Source of the DNA: Rivularia sp034931125
GTDB lineage: Bacteria; Cyanobacteriota; Cyanobacteriia; Cyanobacteriales; Nostocaceae
Reading direction: 5' to 3'
DNA: 64,000 bases
Assembly (NCBI RefSeq): GCF_034931125.1
Contig: NZ_JAYGHM010000034.1
Location: 21,630 to 85,629, forward strand
Below the pieces are notes generated by a model, which worked only from the letters and a program-made list of their open reading frames with translations, made no database searches and was not told the DNA's origin. The position numbers were made by a program, and so were the translations under genes. This document shows positions 26,934-35,209 of the stretch, piece after piece; the first letter of the stretch is position 1; each line of letters opens with the position of its first letter.

Positions 26934-27722
26934 ATGAATATTGAAGATATTGTACGTAAGATTGGGCCAGTGGTATGGCCTTTGCTGTTTTTTTCGATTT
27001 TATCTTTGAGCGTGATTTTTGAGCGGATATGGTTCTGGCTAAGAATTTCAACTCAAGAAAGGAAAATTGTTGACCGGGTGTTAGATGCGGCTCAAGATGA
27101 TTGGAGTGTAGCAACGGAAATTGCCGAACGAGCAACTCATCAACCTATAGGTAGATTTCTTTATGCTCCTTTAGCTTTACCAAGAAGAGACCCCGAAACT
27201 TTTAGATTAGCGCTCGAATCCACTGCTGAGCATGAATTAGCTTTGATGCGTCGCGGCGAAAAAGTCTTAGAATTGGTGATTGCTGTTGCACCTTTATTAG
27301 GATTATTCGGTACGGTTTGGGGTTTGATTCGATCTCTTGAGTCAATCAAAATTTCGGATTTAGGTACGGAAGCTAGTGCAGGAGTTACTACTGGGATTGG
27401 GGAAGCGCTATACAGTACTTTAGCTGGTCTAGTAGTGGCGATTGTCAGTTTGATATTCTACCGATGGTTTCAAGGTTTGCTAGTTAATCAAGTCAAAGTT
27501 TTTCGTAAAGCTGGAAATGAGTTGGAGTTACTTTATCGTCAATTTCCTCCAACCGATAGCGATCTTAGACCTGTTAGTAGAGCGCTACCTGAAGTAAATC
27601 TAAAAGATACTACGCAGGAAAATTCTAAAAGCCCGCGTAAACGAGGTAAAAACAAGCTATCCGAATTTCCTCAATCAGTAGATTCCGAACCACCCGAATC
27701 TGAAGATAAAAATCCGAATTAA
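26934..27722 (+). CDS. MotA/TolQ/ExbB proton-channel family protein
   Basis: A 262-aa ExbB/TolQ-type component of a proton-motive-force transducer in the inner membrane. Three transmembrane segments are seen: about 12-32, 117-138 (ELVIAVAPLLGLFGTVWGLI) and 155-180 (GEALYSTLAGLVVAIVSLIFY), with the large cytoplasmic loop between the first two. The C-terminus is a basic/polar extension of about 60 residues. The ATG at 26934 has GGAGGAG 10 bases upstream; the TTG at 26901 runs through this RBS and is rejected. It forms an operon with the ExbD gene 143 bp downstream. The cognate TonB and receptor are not in the window. Confidence 0.9.
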   Translation: MNIEDIVRKIGPVVWPLLFFSILSLSVIFERIWFWLRISTQERKIVDRVLDAAQDDWSVATEIAERATHQPIGRFLYAPLALPRRDPETFRLALESTAEHELALMRRGEKVLELVIAVAPLLGLFGTVWGLIRSLESIKISDLGTEASAGVTTGIGEALYSTLAGLVVAIVSLIFYRWFQGLLVNQVKVFRKAGNELELLYRQFPPTDSDLRPVSRALPEVNLKDTTQENSKSPRKRGKNKLSEFPQSVDSEPPESEDKNPN

Positions 27723-27865
27723 AGTTCGTAATTGATAATATACGCTCCACACACACCACATAAACCGACATTATTTGCAATGCCGAATTGTTTAATTACA
27801 TCGGTTTCGGCGTAATTATTCAATTATTAGGCTAATCAATAAATGCCTTTCTTTGTAGCGGTCAA

Positions 27866-28621
27866 ATGAAAATAAACCTAAATAATCCACCCGAAGACGT
27901 TCAAGTTCAAATTATCCCGTTAATTGATGTTGTTTTTTGCATCCTGACATTTTTTATTTTGGCATCATTACAATTTACTCGCCAACAATCAATTAACATC
28001 GATTTACCCCGAGCTAATACTGCTACATCTAGCGCTCAAGCAGAGACAGAACGGGAAATATTACCCGTAACTATTGATGCTGTTGGTCAAATTTATGTAG
28101 AGAAACAGCCGGTACAGCGTCAGCAATTAGCAGATATTTTGAAGAGGTATCTTGTAGATAATCCCAAAGGTACTTTAGTGCTGTATGCTTCGCGATCGGC
28201 AACTTACAATGATGTGATTGAAATCCTCGACCTACTGCGACAAGTTGGTGGCGATCGCGTTTCTCTAGCAATTATACCCGGTTCTTCAGAACAACCCCCG
28301 AACCCACAACAACCACTTCCTGGTTTTCCTCTTAATCCAGGTACTACTCCAGATGGAACGCTACCATTGCCAGGTGCTTCACCACTCGCTCCTAATTTCC
28401 CTCAAAACAACCCGAATCTGAATCTACCCCCCGGTAGCACTCAAATTCCCCTTCCTAGTATCCCCAATCAACCCCAAACCCAACAAGGGATTCCGCCAAG
28501 AATCCCTAGCGGTAATAGCGGTTCTACAGTTCCTCCAGTATCGATCCCTATAGCACCAGTTCCTCAACCTCAAGCAACCGTTGCTCCCGTTGCACCCACT
28601 CAGACGAATCCTAGCCCTTAG
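27866..28621 (+). CDS. ExbD/TolR family protein with Pro-rich tail
   Basis: A 251-aa ExbD/TolR protein. A single N-terminal helix, VQIIPLIDVVFCILTFFILAS (about 14-34), contains the proton-relaying Asp21. The periplasmic domain (about 45-140) includes ILPVTIDAVGQIYVEKQPV and VLYASRSATYNDVIEILDLLRQVGGDRVSLAI. The last 105 residues are a Pro/Gln/Asn-rich low-complexity extension, longer than in ordinary ExbD (about 140 aa), possibly spanning the periplasm. It pairs with the ExbB gene upstream. The stop codon is followed at once by a gggacaag octamer array. Confidence 0.88.
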   Translation: MKINLNNPPEDVQVQIIPLIDVVFCILTFFILASLQFTRQQSINIDLPRANTATSSAQAETEREILPVTIDAVGQIYVEKQPVQRQQLADILKRYLVDNPKGTLVLYASRSATYNDVIEILDLLRQVGGDRVSLAIIPGSSEQPPNPQQPLPGFPLNPGTTPDGTLPLPGASPLAPNFPQNNPNLNLPPGSTQIPLPSIPNQPQTQQGIPPRIPSGNSGSTVPPVSIPIAPVPQPQATVAPVAPTQTNPSP

Positions 28622-28622
28622 T

Positions 28623-28720
28623 TGGGACAAGGGGACAAGGGGATGGGGAGACAAGGGGACAAGGGGACAAGGGGATGGGGGGACAAGGGGATGGGGGGAC
28701 AAGGGGATGGGGAGAAAAAT
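28623..28720. repeat. GGGGACAA / GGGGATGG octamer array
   Basis: 8-bp units start right after the ExbD stop codon and run to an assembly gap (28731-28836). The 312-bp spacer to the next gene contains this array, the gap and an aaaatct heptamer run (about 28886-28911). Confidence 0.85.
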
Positions 28721-28730
28721 AATTCATAAC

Positions 28731-28836
28731 NNNNNNNNNNNNNNNNNNNNNNNNNNNNNNNNNNNNNNNNNNNNNNNNNNNNNNNNNNNNNNNNNNNNNN
28801 NNNNNNNNNNNNNNNNNNNNNNNNNNNNNNNNNNNN
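28731..28836. other. Assembly gap (N run)
   Basis: 106 undetermined bases adjoining an octamer array. Open frames drawn through it are artefacts. Confidence 0.95.
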
Positions 28837-28933
28837 TAAAGTCCAAAATCCATTGACGCGGAAACGTCTTCCCGTCTTTGTAATCCAAAATCTAAAATCT
28901 AAAATCTAAAATTATGAGAGAGGAGTTGCTCGA

Positions 28934-29299
28934 ATGAATATCCTGTCACTTCTAATTGCTTGGTTAGTAACAGCCGTTAGCTTTTTAATTATTAGCAAAA
29001 TTCCCTTAATAGGGGTTGAAGTTGATTCTTTAAATAAAAGCTTTGTTTCTGCGGCTGTTCTGGGTATTGTGACTGTATTAGTTAAACCAGTCCTTGGACT
29101 ATTTTTTGCAATACCAAACTTTCTGACTCTGACTCTATTTCAAGGGGTTTTTACCTTTATTATCTCCGCGATTTGTTTCGGTATTGCAGCATTTTTAGTA
29201 CAAGGATTCCGCTTGCGTTACGGAATTTGGAGCGCAATCATGGGAGCGCTAGCACTATCAGTTATCAGCAGCTTGATTTACTCGATTTTGCCCGTGTAA
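28934..29299 (+). CDS. Phage-holin-superfamily IV (PF04020-like) membrane protein
   Basis: A 121-aa protein with four hydrophobic segments (about 4-24, 34-52, 57-83, 92-117), of the small 'phage holin family' found in many bacterial chromosomes and named by similarity only; no phage context is present here. The RBS GAGGAG lies about 11 bases before the ATG. Convergent with psb29; a 10-bp-stem hairpin separates them. Confidence 0.8.
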   Translation: MNILSLLIAWLVTAVSFLIISKIPLIGVEVDSLNKSFVSAAVLGIVTVLVKPVLGLFFAIPNFLTLTLFQGVFTFIISAICFGIAAFLVQGFRLRYGIWSAIMGALALSVISSLIYSILPV

Positions 29300-29305
29300 A
29301 CCTCA

Positions 29306-29348
29306 AAGTTAGGAGCGAGAACGATCGATAAAAATTTCCTCCTAACTT
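29306..29348. terminator. Putative bidirectional hairpin between holin-like gene and psb29
   Basis: The arms aagttaggag (29306-29315) and ctcctaactt (29339-29348) with a 23-nt loop lie between two convergent stop codons. No clear T-run is present, so termination is inferred from position. Confidence 0.4.
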
Positions 29349-29368
29349 GTTTACAAGCAATTAAAAAA

Positions 29369-30070
29369 TCATTCCTTGTTTGGAGGTGCAACTGTAGCAC
29401 TGGATTGTTGAGCGCGTTGCTCGCGTCTTTTACGCTCTGCTGCAATCATATCCGCCATTACTACCGCAGCTTGTGCCATTTTATCTAAGTTAGAGCGGTA
29501 TAAATCTAAATCTTTACTCAGCTTATCGTCAGATAAATGCAAGCCATTGGCAATATTTTTCAAAGCTTCGTTACGAAGTTTTTCATCTTTAACCATCTCT
29601 GGATCTGATGATTCGAGCAAAGTATATAATCCAATCGCAAACAACCGACTGTATTTAAACTTTGGGTTATTCGCAATATTTTCCAATAATGCTTGTAATT
29701 CAGAATTATTGCCTAAACGTTGCTGGCTCAAATCTGTAACCAAATCTTTCGCTGGCAAGCTTTTAGCTATATCTTCCAACATACTGGCATCTTGCCTGTA
29801 TTTTTGCGGGTCTTCCTCTATAGACTTAATTAAAGAATTGTAAATCGATTCTTTATCCTCATCGGGCTTGTAACCCTGCATAAATCTTTCAAATGTCGTA
29901 ACAACACCCAAAGCATAAATGGGGTTGTATTGGAAGTCAGCATTTACACTGAGCAGGTGCATTTCTACCATTAACTCTTCTACCACCCGACGGTAAATCG
30001 TATTGATTGGACGGGTGTGAAGACTGTAGAAAGTTCGTTTTGTATCAGAAACAGTACGGACGTTATTCAC
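29369..30070 (-). CDS. psb29: Photosystem II biogenesis protein Psb29 (Thf1)
   Basis: A 233-aa Psb29/THF1 protein, a peripheral thylakoid protein that helps FtsH-dependent PSII turnover and thylakoid formation. It shows the N-terminal RTVSDTKRTFYSLHTRPIN and the central EELMVEMHLLSVNADFQYNPIYALGVVTTFERFMQGY. The C-terminus is a charged coiled coil (MIAAERKRREQRAQQ). The start is the GTG at 30070, which gives the family's usual N-terminus VNNVRTVSD; a 60-codon upstream extension to 30250 in the same frame is not conserved-looking and is rejected. Convergent with the holin-like gene. Confidence 0.92.
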   Translation of the reverse strand: MNNVRTVSDTKRTFYSLHTRPINTIYRRVVEELMVEMHLLSVNADFQYNPIYALGVVTTFERFMQGYKPDEDKESIYNSLIKSIEEDPQKYRQDASMLEDIAKSLPAKDLVTDLSQQRLGNNSELQALLENIANNPKFKYSRLFAIGLYTLLESSDPEMVKDEKLRNEALKNIANGLHLSDDKLSKDLDLYRSNLDKMAQAAVVMADMIAAERKRREQRAQQSSATVAPPNKE

Positions 30071-30333
30071 AAAGAAGTTTTTTTTGAAATTTAAGGGTAA
30101 TGTAAACTTATTCTCGCGCTTGTAGGCGACTTTGCCAAGTAATGGTTTTGAGATATACCAATGTCGGGGGAATGCATCTTCCATTTTATTGGAAGCAATT
30201 ACGGCTTTACAATAGCTATTTGAGGCTGTAATTAAAAAGGTTATAGCCATATTTTAAATATAGCGTTCGGGAACATAACCCCTTTTCCGATATAATCAAC
30301 CTATCTTTATAATAATTTAATATTAGATTTGTG

Positions 30334-30924
30334 ATGAGTTCTTTACCCCAATTAAGCACCATTGCTGAGTATCTAGCAGGTGAGTTTGATAATCGGGAGC
30401 AAGCAATTGCCGATCCGGCTTGGTACGTACATTTGCGTATGTGGCAAAGACCTGTATCTTTATTTCAAGAAGATAGTCTAACCTTGTTTGCCGAACAAGC
30501 CAATGTCCTTAATATAGAGCAGCCTTACCGTCAGCGAATTATGCGGGTGACAAAGGCGATCGCCGATGCATCCTTCAAGGTACAATATTATGCGTTTAAA
30601 GACCCAAATGCTTGGCGCGGTGCAGGTCGAAATTATGAGTTACTTAACGCTCTAACTCCCGAACAATTAAATCTGCTACCGGGATGCGTTTTGAATGTAA
30701 ATGTAGAATCTGCTCAAGACCAATACAGGTTTATTGCCAAACCCATAGCAGATAGTCGCTGCACTTTTGACTATGACGGTAAAACAGTTGAAGTTTCTCT
30801 GGGATTTGAAGCAACCCAGCAAGAATTTTTCAGCTATGACAAAGGAATTGATTCTGTAACCCGAAAAGCAACTTGGGGTGCAATCTTGGGACCTTATCGC
30901 TATATCAAATTAGAACAGTATTAA
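30334..30924 (+). CDS. cpcT: CpcT/CpeT-type phycobilin lyase
   Basis: A 196-aa chromophore lyase of the CpcT/CpeT family, which attaches phycocyanobilin to the beta-subunit cysteine near position 153 of phycocyanin (and the equivalent in phycoerythrocyanin). It shows the N-terminal LSTIAEYLAGEFDNREQA, the HLRMWQRPVSLF strand, and the C-terminal CTFDYDGKTVEVSLGFEATQ and KATWGAILGPYRY. Length is normal. ATG 30334 directly follows a GTG at 30331. It is divergent from psb29, so two photosynthesis-related genes share about 260 bp of upstream DNA. Confidence 0.9.
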   Translation: MSSLPQLSTIAEYLAGEFDNREQAIADPAWYVHLRMWQRPVSLFQEDSLTLFAEQANVLNIEQPYRQRIMRVTKAIADASFKVQYYAFKDPNAWRGAGRNYELLNALTPEQLNLLPGCVLNVNVESAQDQYRFIAKPIADSRCTFDYDGKTVEVSLGFEATQQEFFSYDKGIDSVTRKATWGAILGPYRYIKLEQY

Positions 30925-31138
30925 AAAAGTTAGGAGTGAAGAGTGAAGAGTTATAAAAACTTTTAATCGGCTGTATTTAAAGAAAATTTAAGAGTTAAAA
31001 GTTAAAAATTGAGGTTTGTACAATATAGTTTGTATTTGGATTATTTGTCTACTTTAGAAGCAAGAATATTTAACAACCTTTTAATATCAAAAGGTAAATT
31101 AAATTAAACTTAATTCTTAACTCCTAAAATCTCATAAA

Positions 31139-31159
31139 GACGTAGCAGTGCTACGTCTC
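31139..31159. repeat. Palindrome agacgtagca/tgctacgtct
   Basis: A 21-bp perfect palindrome (10-bp arms, single-base centre) between the convergent cpcT and STAS genes. It shares its core with 18198-18230. It may also serve as a terminator for the STAS gene side. Confidence 0.6.
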
Positions 31160-31171
31160 TACAACTTATTT

Positions 31172-31540
31172 TTAGCTAGCAATACTGCGAGGAACACCCT
31201 CTAAAGCTTCCTCTTCAGTTTCAAAGATTTCAAATACGGTATCCATCATCGTTACTTCAAATACTAACTTTGCTTCTGGATGCACGTTACAAATGCGGAA
31301 ACTACCCTTCACTTTATCCGCATCACGCATTCCAGCTACCAAAGAAGTAAGACCGGAACTATCAATAAAATTTACCTGTCCTAAATTTACAACCACATGA
31401 GGACTAAGTTTAGAGATACATTCTTGTAGTTTGAGACGAAATTGCCAAGCTGTAGTAATGTCTAAACGACCAGTGGGTGTTAAAACAATAACGGTATTTC
31501 CGTCCCCAGTCGTATAACTTTTTTGTTCTATATGAATCAT
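31172..31540 (-). CDS. STAS-domain anti-sigma-factor antagonist
   Basis: A 122-aa single STAS domain. The phosphorylatable site is visible in VNFIDSSGLTSLVAGM, with Ser61/Ser62 after the strand; GRLDITTAWQFRLKL forms the first helix. Such proteins bind an HPK-type anti-sigma kinase when unphosphorylated. No kinase or phosphatase partner lies nearby, so the pathway is unknown. The start is taken at ATG 31540 (MIHIEQKS); an ATG six codons upstream is possible. Confidence 0.88.
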   Translation of the reverse strand: MIHIEQKSYTTGDGNTVIVLTPTGRLDITTAWQFRLKLQECISKLSPHVVVNLGQVNFIDSSGLTSLVAGMRDADKVKGSFRICNVHPEAKLVFEVTMMDTVFEIFETEEEALEGVPRSIAS

Positions 31541-31772
31541 AAAGTTTTCCCTAAGCACTCTTTAAACTAACTAGTTAGATACTGCTATTTCTGCAAATTA
31601 GTTGTGAAACTCATAAATGCTACTTGATGATTTCCATAAAAATTAGTTATGGATTAAAATAGCAGGTTCCAATTCCTTTACAAAAATCATTAACGCTGTA
31701 GCGATTTGATCGGCTACAGCCTTAATTGTCACCTTGCAGAAATAGTATATTTAGTAGTCTAACTCACATTAT

Positions 31773-32813
31773 TTAAGTATGGCTCTGGTTCCAGTTGACC
31801 CAATCTTGAGGTTTGAGAAAGGTTTCGTACAATTCAGCTTCTGGAGTGTTAGGTTCTGGCTTATACCCATATTCCCAGCGTACCATCGGTGGTAAGGACA
31901 TCAAAATTGACTCAGTACGACCGTTGGTTTGTAGACCAAAAATTGTGCCTCTGTCGTAAACCAAATTAAACTCCACATATCTACCCCGACGATATAGCTG
32001 AAAATCTCGCTGGCGATCGCCATATTCCATCGGGTGTCTTTTTTTGACAATTGGTAGATAAGCCGGTAAAAATGCTTTACCGCATTCTTGAACAAAGCTA
32101 AATATTTCTTCCCAGTTACGAGTCGGTAATTCGCCGATTTCACCGCTATACTCAGCCGCAGCTTTATCTGGATGGGGACCGCGATACAAAGCACCCGTTC
32201 CGTCTTGATAATCGAAAAATAAACCACCCACACCCCTGGTTTCTTGACGATGGTTGAGGTAAAAATATTCATCGCACCAGCGTTTGAACACCGGATAATA
32301 TTCTTGATGGTGATGATCGCAAGCCTGTTTATAAGTTTTGTGAAAATGCATTGCATCTTCAGCAAAAGGATAGTAAGGAGTCATATCTGCACCACCACCA
32401 AACCACCAAACGGGGCCTGCTTCAAAGTAGCGGTAATTCAAATGGACTGTAGGCACGTAAGGATTGCGGGGGTGCAGCACCATTGAAGTTCCCGTCGCAT
32501 AAAACTTGTGTCCTTCAGCTTCTGGACGGTTAGCTAAAATTGAAGGTGGTAAATGAGAACCCCAAACTTCAGAAAAATTTACGCCACCTTGTTCAAAAAT
32601 TGCACCCTCGCGTAAAACCCGCGAACGTCCGCCACCACCTTCGGGACGTTCCCAACTATCTTCTTGAAATTGCCCCGATCCATCAAGTTCAGCTAAAGAT
32701 TGGGAAATCTCATCTTGCAATTGTTTCATAAACTCGCTGACTCTAGTTTTAGCGTCAGATGGTGGCAAAGGATGAGCAGAAGATGATATTTGGGAGGTTG
32801 GTGATGTCAACAT
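31773..32813 (-). CDS. hemF: Oxygen-dependent coproporphyrinogen III oxidase
   Basis: A 346-aa HemF. It converts coproporphyrinogen III to protoporphyrinogen IX by two O2-dependent decarboxylations in haem and chlorophyll synthesis. It shows GGVNFSEVWG, then HPRNPYVPTVHLNYRYFE, the FGGGADMTPYYPF loop and TRGVGGLFFDY, all characteristic; the C-terminal RYVEFNLVYDRGTIFGLQT is complete. Length is normal. It stands alone, with a 231-bp gap to the STAS gene and 451 bp upstream without a gene. Confidence 0.96.
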   Translation of the reverse strand: MLTSPTSQISSSAHPLPPSDAKTRVSEFMKQLQDEISQSLAELDGSGQFQEDSWERPEGGGGRSRVLREGAIFEQGGVNFSEVWGSHLPPSILANRPEAEGHKFYATGTSMVLHPRNPYVPTVHLNYRYFEAGPVWWFGGGADMTPYYPFAEDAMHFHKTYKQACDHHHQEYYPVFKRWCDEYFYLNHRQETRGVGGLFFDYQDGTGALYRGPHPDKAAAEYSGEIGELPTRNWEEIFSFVQECGKAFLPAYLPIVKKRHPMEYGDRQRDFQLYRRGRYVEFNLVYDRGTIFGLQTNGRTESILMSLPPMVRWEYGYKPEPNTPEAELYETFLKPQDWVNWNQSHT

Positions 32814-33264
32814 AATAATCTAGATCTAAATAACAATTTTTAGTTTTATGATTTGGAACGCCAGCTGTTTTATCCCGCACTCAGGTTTTGTCCGCAAGTC
32901 GGGGATGCAGTGTAAATAATTCACGTATCCCGGTTACGTGAATAAACTTATTCTCCCTCAAATAGGTATAGGCTTGTATATTGATTAATTTTTTGCAACT
33001 TTTTTATGCGATCGCCCCAGCATTGAGACTAAATTCTGTAACAATAACCTGTAAGCACCTGCTGTTCTCCCAGGGATTCGGGAAAAAAGCGTACAGCGAA
33101 CAAGCCAGCAGTTATCAAGTAAGTTTAGCGTTCCATGTGGGAATATTAAAGCTTTACTTAAACAACTGTAACTAGTGCTATTTTTGCCTTTTTTATAAAA
33201 ATGGTCGGATATTAGTCGGGAATTTATATCTATTTTTAAGTGTGAAGCCAGGAGGATTAAGAGA
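32814..33264. other. Intergenic region between hemF and the SRPBCC gene
   Basis: Divergent upstream region for two genes. Short plus- and minus-strand open frames here have no family features. The GGAGG at 33251-33255 is the ribosome-binding site of the SRPBCC gene. Confidence 0.5.
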
Positions 33265-33783
33265 ATGCAAGGTTGGTTATCAAAATTTATCAACCGCAAA
33301 CGTCGTCAAGTTTGTGTCTCTTTGGTGCGAAGCTATGGCGAAATTAGTTCTGCTTCGGTGGATGAAATATGGCATAAAGTTGTTGACTTGGCAGATGTTT
33401 CCTGGCACCCATTATTTAAAAGTACTAACTTACCTTACGGATTAGTACCCAAACCAGGATTGATTTATCAAGTAGTAACTCGTTTCTCACCGATCCCCAT
33501 CCGCGTTTTTGTCGAACGTGTTAATCCTAGAGAACTTCTAAGTGTGAGAATTTTAGCAGTTCCGGGTGTAGAAGAACGAATCAGTTACAAAATAGAATCC
33601 ACGGTTTGCGGTAGTTGTTTGTCTTATTCCGTAACCTTACGCGGTTGGTTGTCTCCCTTAGTTTGGTCTTTCTCCCGTCCTTATGCTCACAAAGTAGCAC
33701 GGGCTTTAATCGAAGCCGTTGAAGAAGCCGCAATCACAGCAGTATCGGGGAAAAGGAAATCAATGCAGTCTGAATTTTTCTAA
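33265..33783 (+). CDS. SRPBCC-fold (START-like) protein
   Basis: A 172-aa protein with the helix-grip layout of SRPBCC polyketide-cyclase-like proteins: an N-terminal strand, SASVDEIWHKVVDLADVSWHPLFKSTNLP, alternating beta strands (IPIRVFVERVNPRELLSVRIL, RISYKIESTVCGSCLSYSVTLRGW) and a long C-terminal helix (RPYAHKVARALIEAVEEAAITA). Such folds bind hydrophobic ligands; the ligand is unknown. The start has AGGAGG nine bases upstream. It precedes mrp on the same strand by 230 bp, which contain repeats. Confidence 0.8.
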   Translation: MQGWLSKFINRKRRQVCVSLVRSYGEISSASVDEIWHKVVDLADVSWHPLFKSTNLPYGLVPKPGLIYQVVTRFSPIPIRVFVERVNPRELLSVRILAVPGVEERISYKIESTVCGSCLSYSVTLRGWLSPLVWSFSRPYAHKVARALIEAVEEAAITAVSGKRKSMQSEFF

Positions 33784-33839
33784 TTTTGGATTTTAAATTA
33801 CCCTGCGGGAACACGCTTGCGCGTCAATGGATTTTGGAT

Positions 33840-33890
33840 TTGTCCGTTCACCGCAAGGTGTTCCGAGAGGGAAGGACACGCTACGCGAAT
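33840..33890. repeat. Diverged relative of the 61-bp dispersed repeat
   Basis: Contains gttcaccgcaaggtg followed by ttccgagagggaagga, similar to 3285-3320 and 54515-54550. Tandem ctccctatttcctactccctactccc units (33954-33990) follow. An in-frame extension of the mrp ORF through this DNA is spurious. Confidence 0.6.
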
Positions 33891-34012
33891 GGATCAAAGG
33901 AGTTGGGTATGGGACATGGGCTGTGGTAAGGAAAAGAATAAATTACTTTCTACTCCCTATTTCCTACTCCCTACTCCCTACTCCCAATACTCATAAATTT
34001 GTGAAAAATACC

Positions 34013-35083
34013 ATGCAAAATGTTCTCGATTCAAGTTCGGTTTTAGAAGTGTTGCGACCTGTGGAAGACCCAGAACTTCGGAAAAGTTTGGTGGAACTCA
34101 ACATGATTCGTAATGTCAAAATTGTAGATGGCAAGGTGAGCTTCACTTTGGTTTTAACTACACCTGCTTGTCCTTTACGAGAGTTTATTGTTGAGGACTG
34201 TCAAAAAGCTGTGAGAAAGCTTCCCGGTGTTACGGACGTATCGGTGGAAGTAACGGCAGAAACACCCCAGGCAAAAAGCTTACCCGATCGCAATGGTGTA
34301 CCTGGGATCAAAAATATTATTGCTGTTTCTAGCGGTAAAGGTGGTGTCGGTAAAAGCACGGTGGCTGTAAATATCGCTGTTGCATTAGCTCAAACTGGAG
34401 CAAAGGTAGGTTTGCTCGATGCCGATATTTACGGACCCAATGACCCCACAATGTTAGGGCTGGAGTCAGCGAAAATCAATGTCCGTCAAGGTGAAAAAGG
34501 TGAAATCCTGGAACCTGCTTTTAATCACGGAGTCAAACTAGTTTCAATGGGTTTTCTGATCGACCGGGATCAACCCGTAATCTGGCGCGGACCGATGTTG
34601 AATGGAGTAATTCGCCAGTTTTTGTATCAAGTGGAATGGGGAGAACTAGATTATTTAATTGTAGATATGCCTCCAGGAACGGGTGACGCTCAGCTAACAT
34701 TGACACAAGCAGTACCGATCGCGGGTGCCGTAATTGTAACTACACCGCAAAACGTAGCTTTACTCGATTCTCGTAAAGGCTTGCGGATGTTTCAGCAGAT
34801 GAACGTACCAGTTTTGGGGATTATTGAAAATATGAGTTATTTTATACCCCCAGATATGCCTGATAAACAGTATGATATTTTCGGTTCCGGTGGTGGTTCC
34901 AAAACGGCGAATGAACTTGGAATACCTTTATTGGGGTGCGTACCATTGGAAATATCTACAAGAGTTGGGGGAGACAACGGTATCCCAATAGTTGTAGCCG
35001 ATGCAAATTCCGCTTCGGCAATTGCTTTAACAAAAATTGCCTTAGCGATCGCCGGAAAAGTATCAGTAGCTGCTTTGACATAA
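34013..35083 (+). CDS. mrp: Mrp/NBP35-type P-loop ATPase (Fe-S carrier family)
   Basis: A 356-aa protein: N-terminal MIP18/DUF59 domain (about 5-85, with PACPLREFI), then a ParA/MinD-like ATPase domain with P-loop SGKGGVGKST (107-116), Walker A' DADIYGPNDP and DMPPGTGDAQLT. Relatives bind and transfer iron-sulphur clusters. The usual CxxC after ENMSYF is absent here (FIPPDMPDKQ), which from memory is also the case in other cyanobacterial homologues. The start is ATG 34013 (MQNVLDSS); the upstream in-frame part to 33827 is repeat-derived. Confidence 0.92.
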   Translation: MQNVLDSSSVLEVLRPVEDPELRKSLVELNMIRNVKIVDGKVSFTLVLTTPACPLREFIVEDCQKAVRKLPGVTDVSVEVTAETPQAKSLPDRNGVPGIKNIIAVSSGKGGVGKSTVAVNIAVALAQTGAKVGLLDADIYGPNDPTMLGLESAKINVRQGEKGEILEPAFNHGVKLVSMGFLIDRDQPVIWRGPMLNGVIRQFLYQVEWGELDYLIVDMPPGTGDAQLTLTQAVPIAGAVIVTTPQNVALLDSRKGLRMFQQMNVPVLGIIENMSYFIPPDMPDKQYDIFGSGGGSKTANELGIPLLGCVPLEISTRVGGDNGIPIVVADANSASAIALTKIALAIAGKVSVAALT

Positions 35084-35209
35084 CCTGATAAAAGAATCTG
35101 GATTTCTGTCTGGGTAGCTGACTGAGTACTGAGAATAAAGATTAAAAGACATTTGCAAAATCAAGTATTTAAAATCTCAGGTAAAAATCTCAGGTATCAA
35201 TCAGGCTCA

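Noticed and set aside
28934..29299. Prophage because of a 'holin family' protein
   Set aside because: No other phage gene nearby; the family is widespread on chromosomes and named only by similarity.
30071..30250. 60-residue N-terminal extension of Psb29
   Set aside because: Family proteins begin at the position of the GTG at 30070; the extension has no conserved features.
32981..33299. Short ORFs on both strands between hemF and the SRPBCC gene
   Set aside because: Overlapping, without family features, and part of a divergent promoter region.
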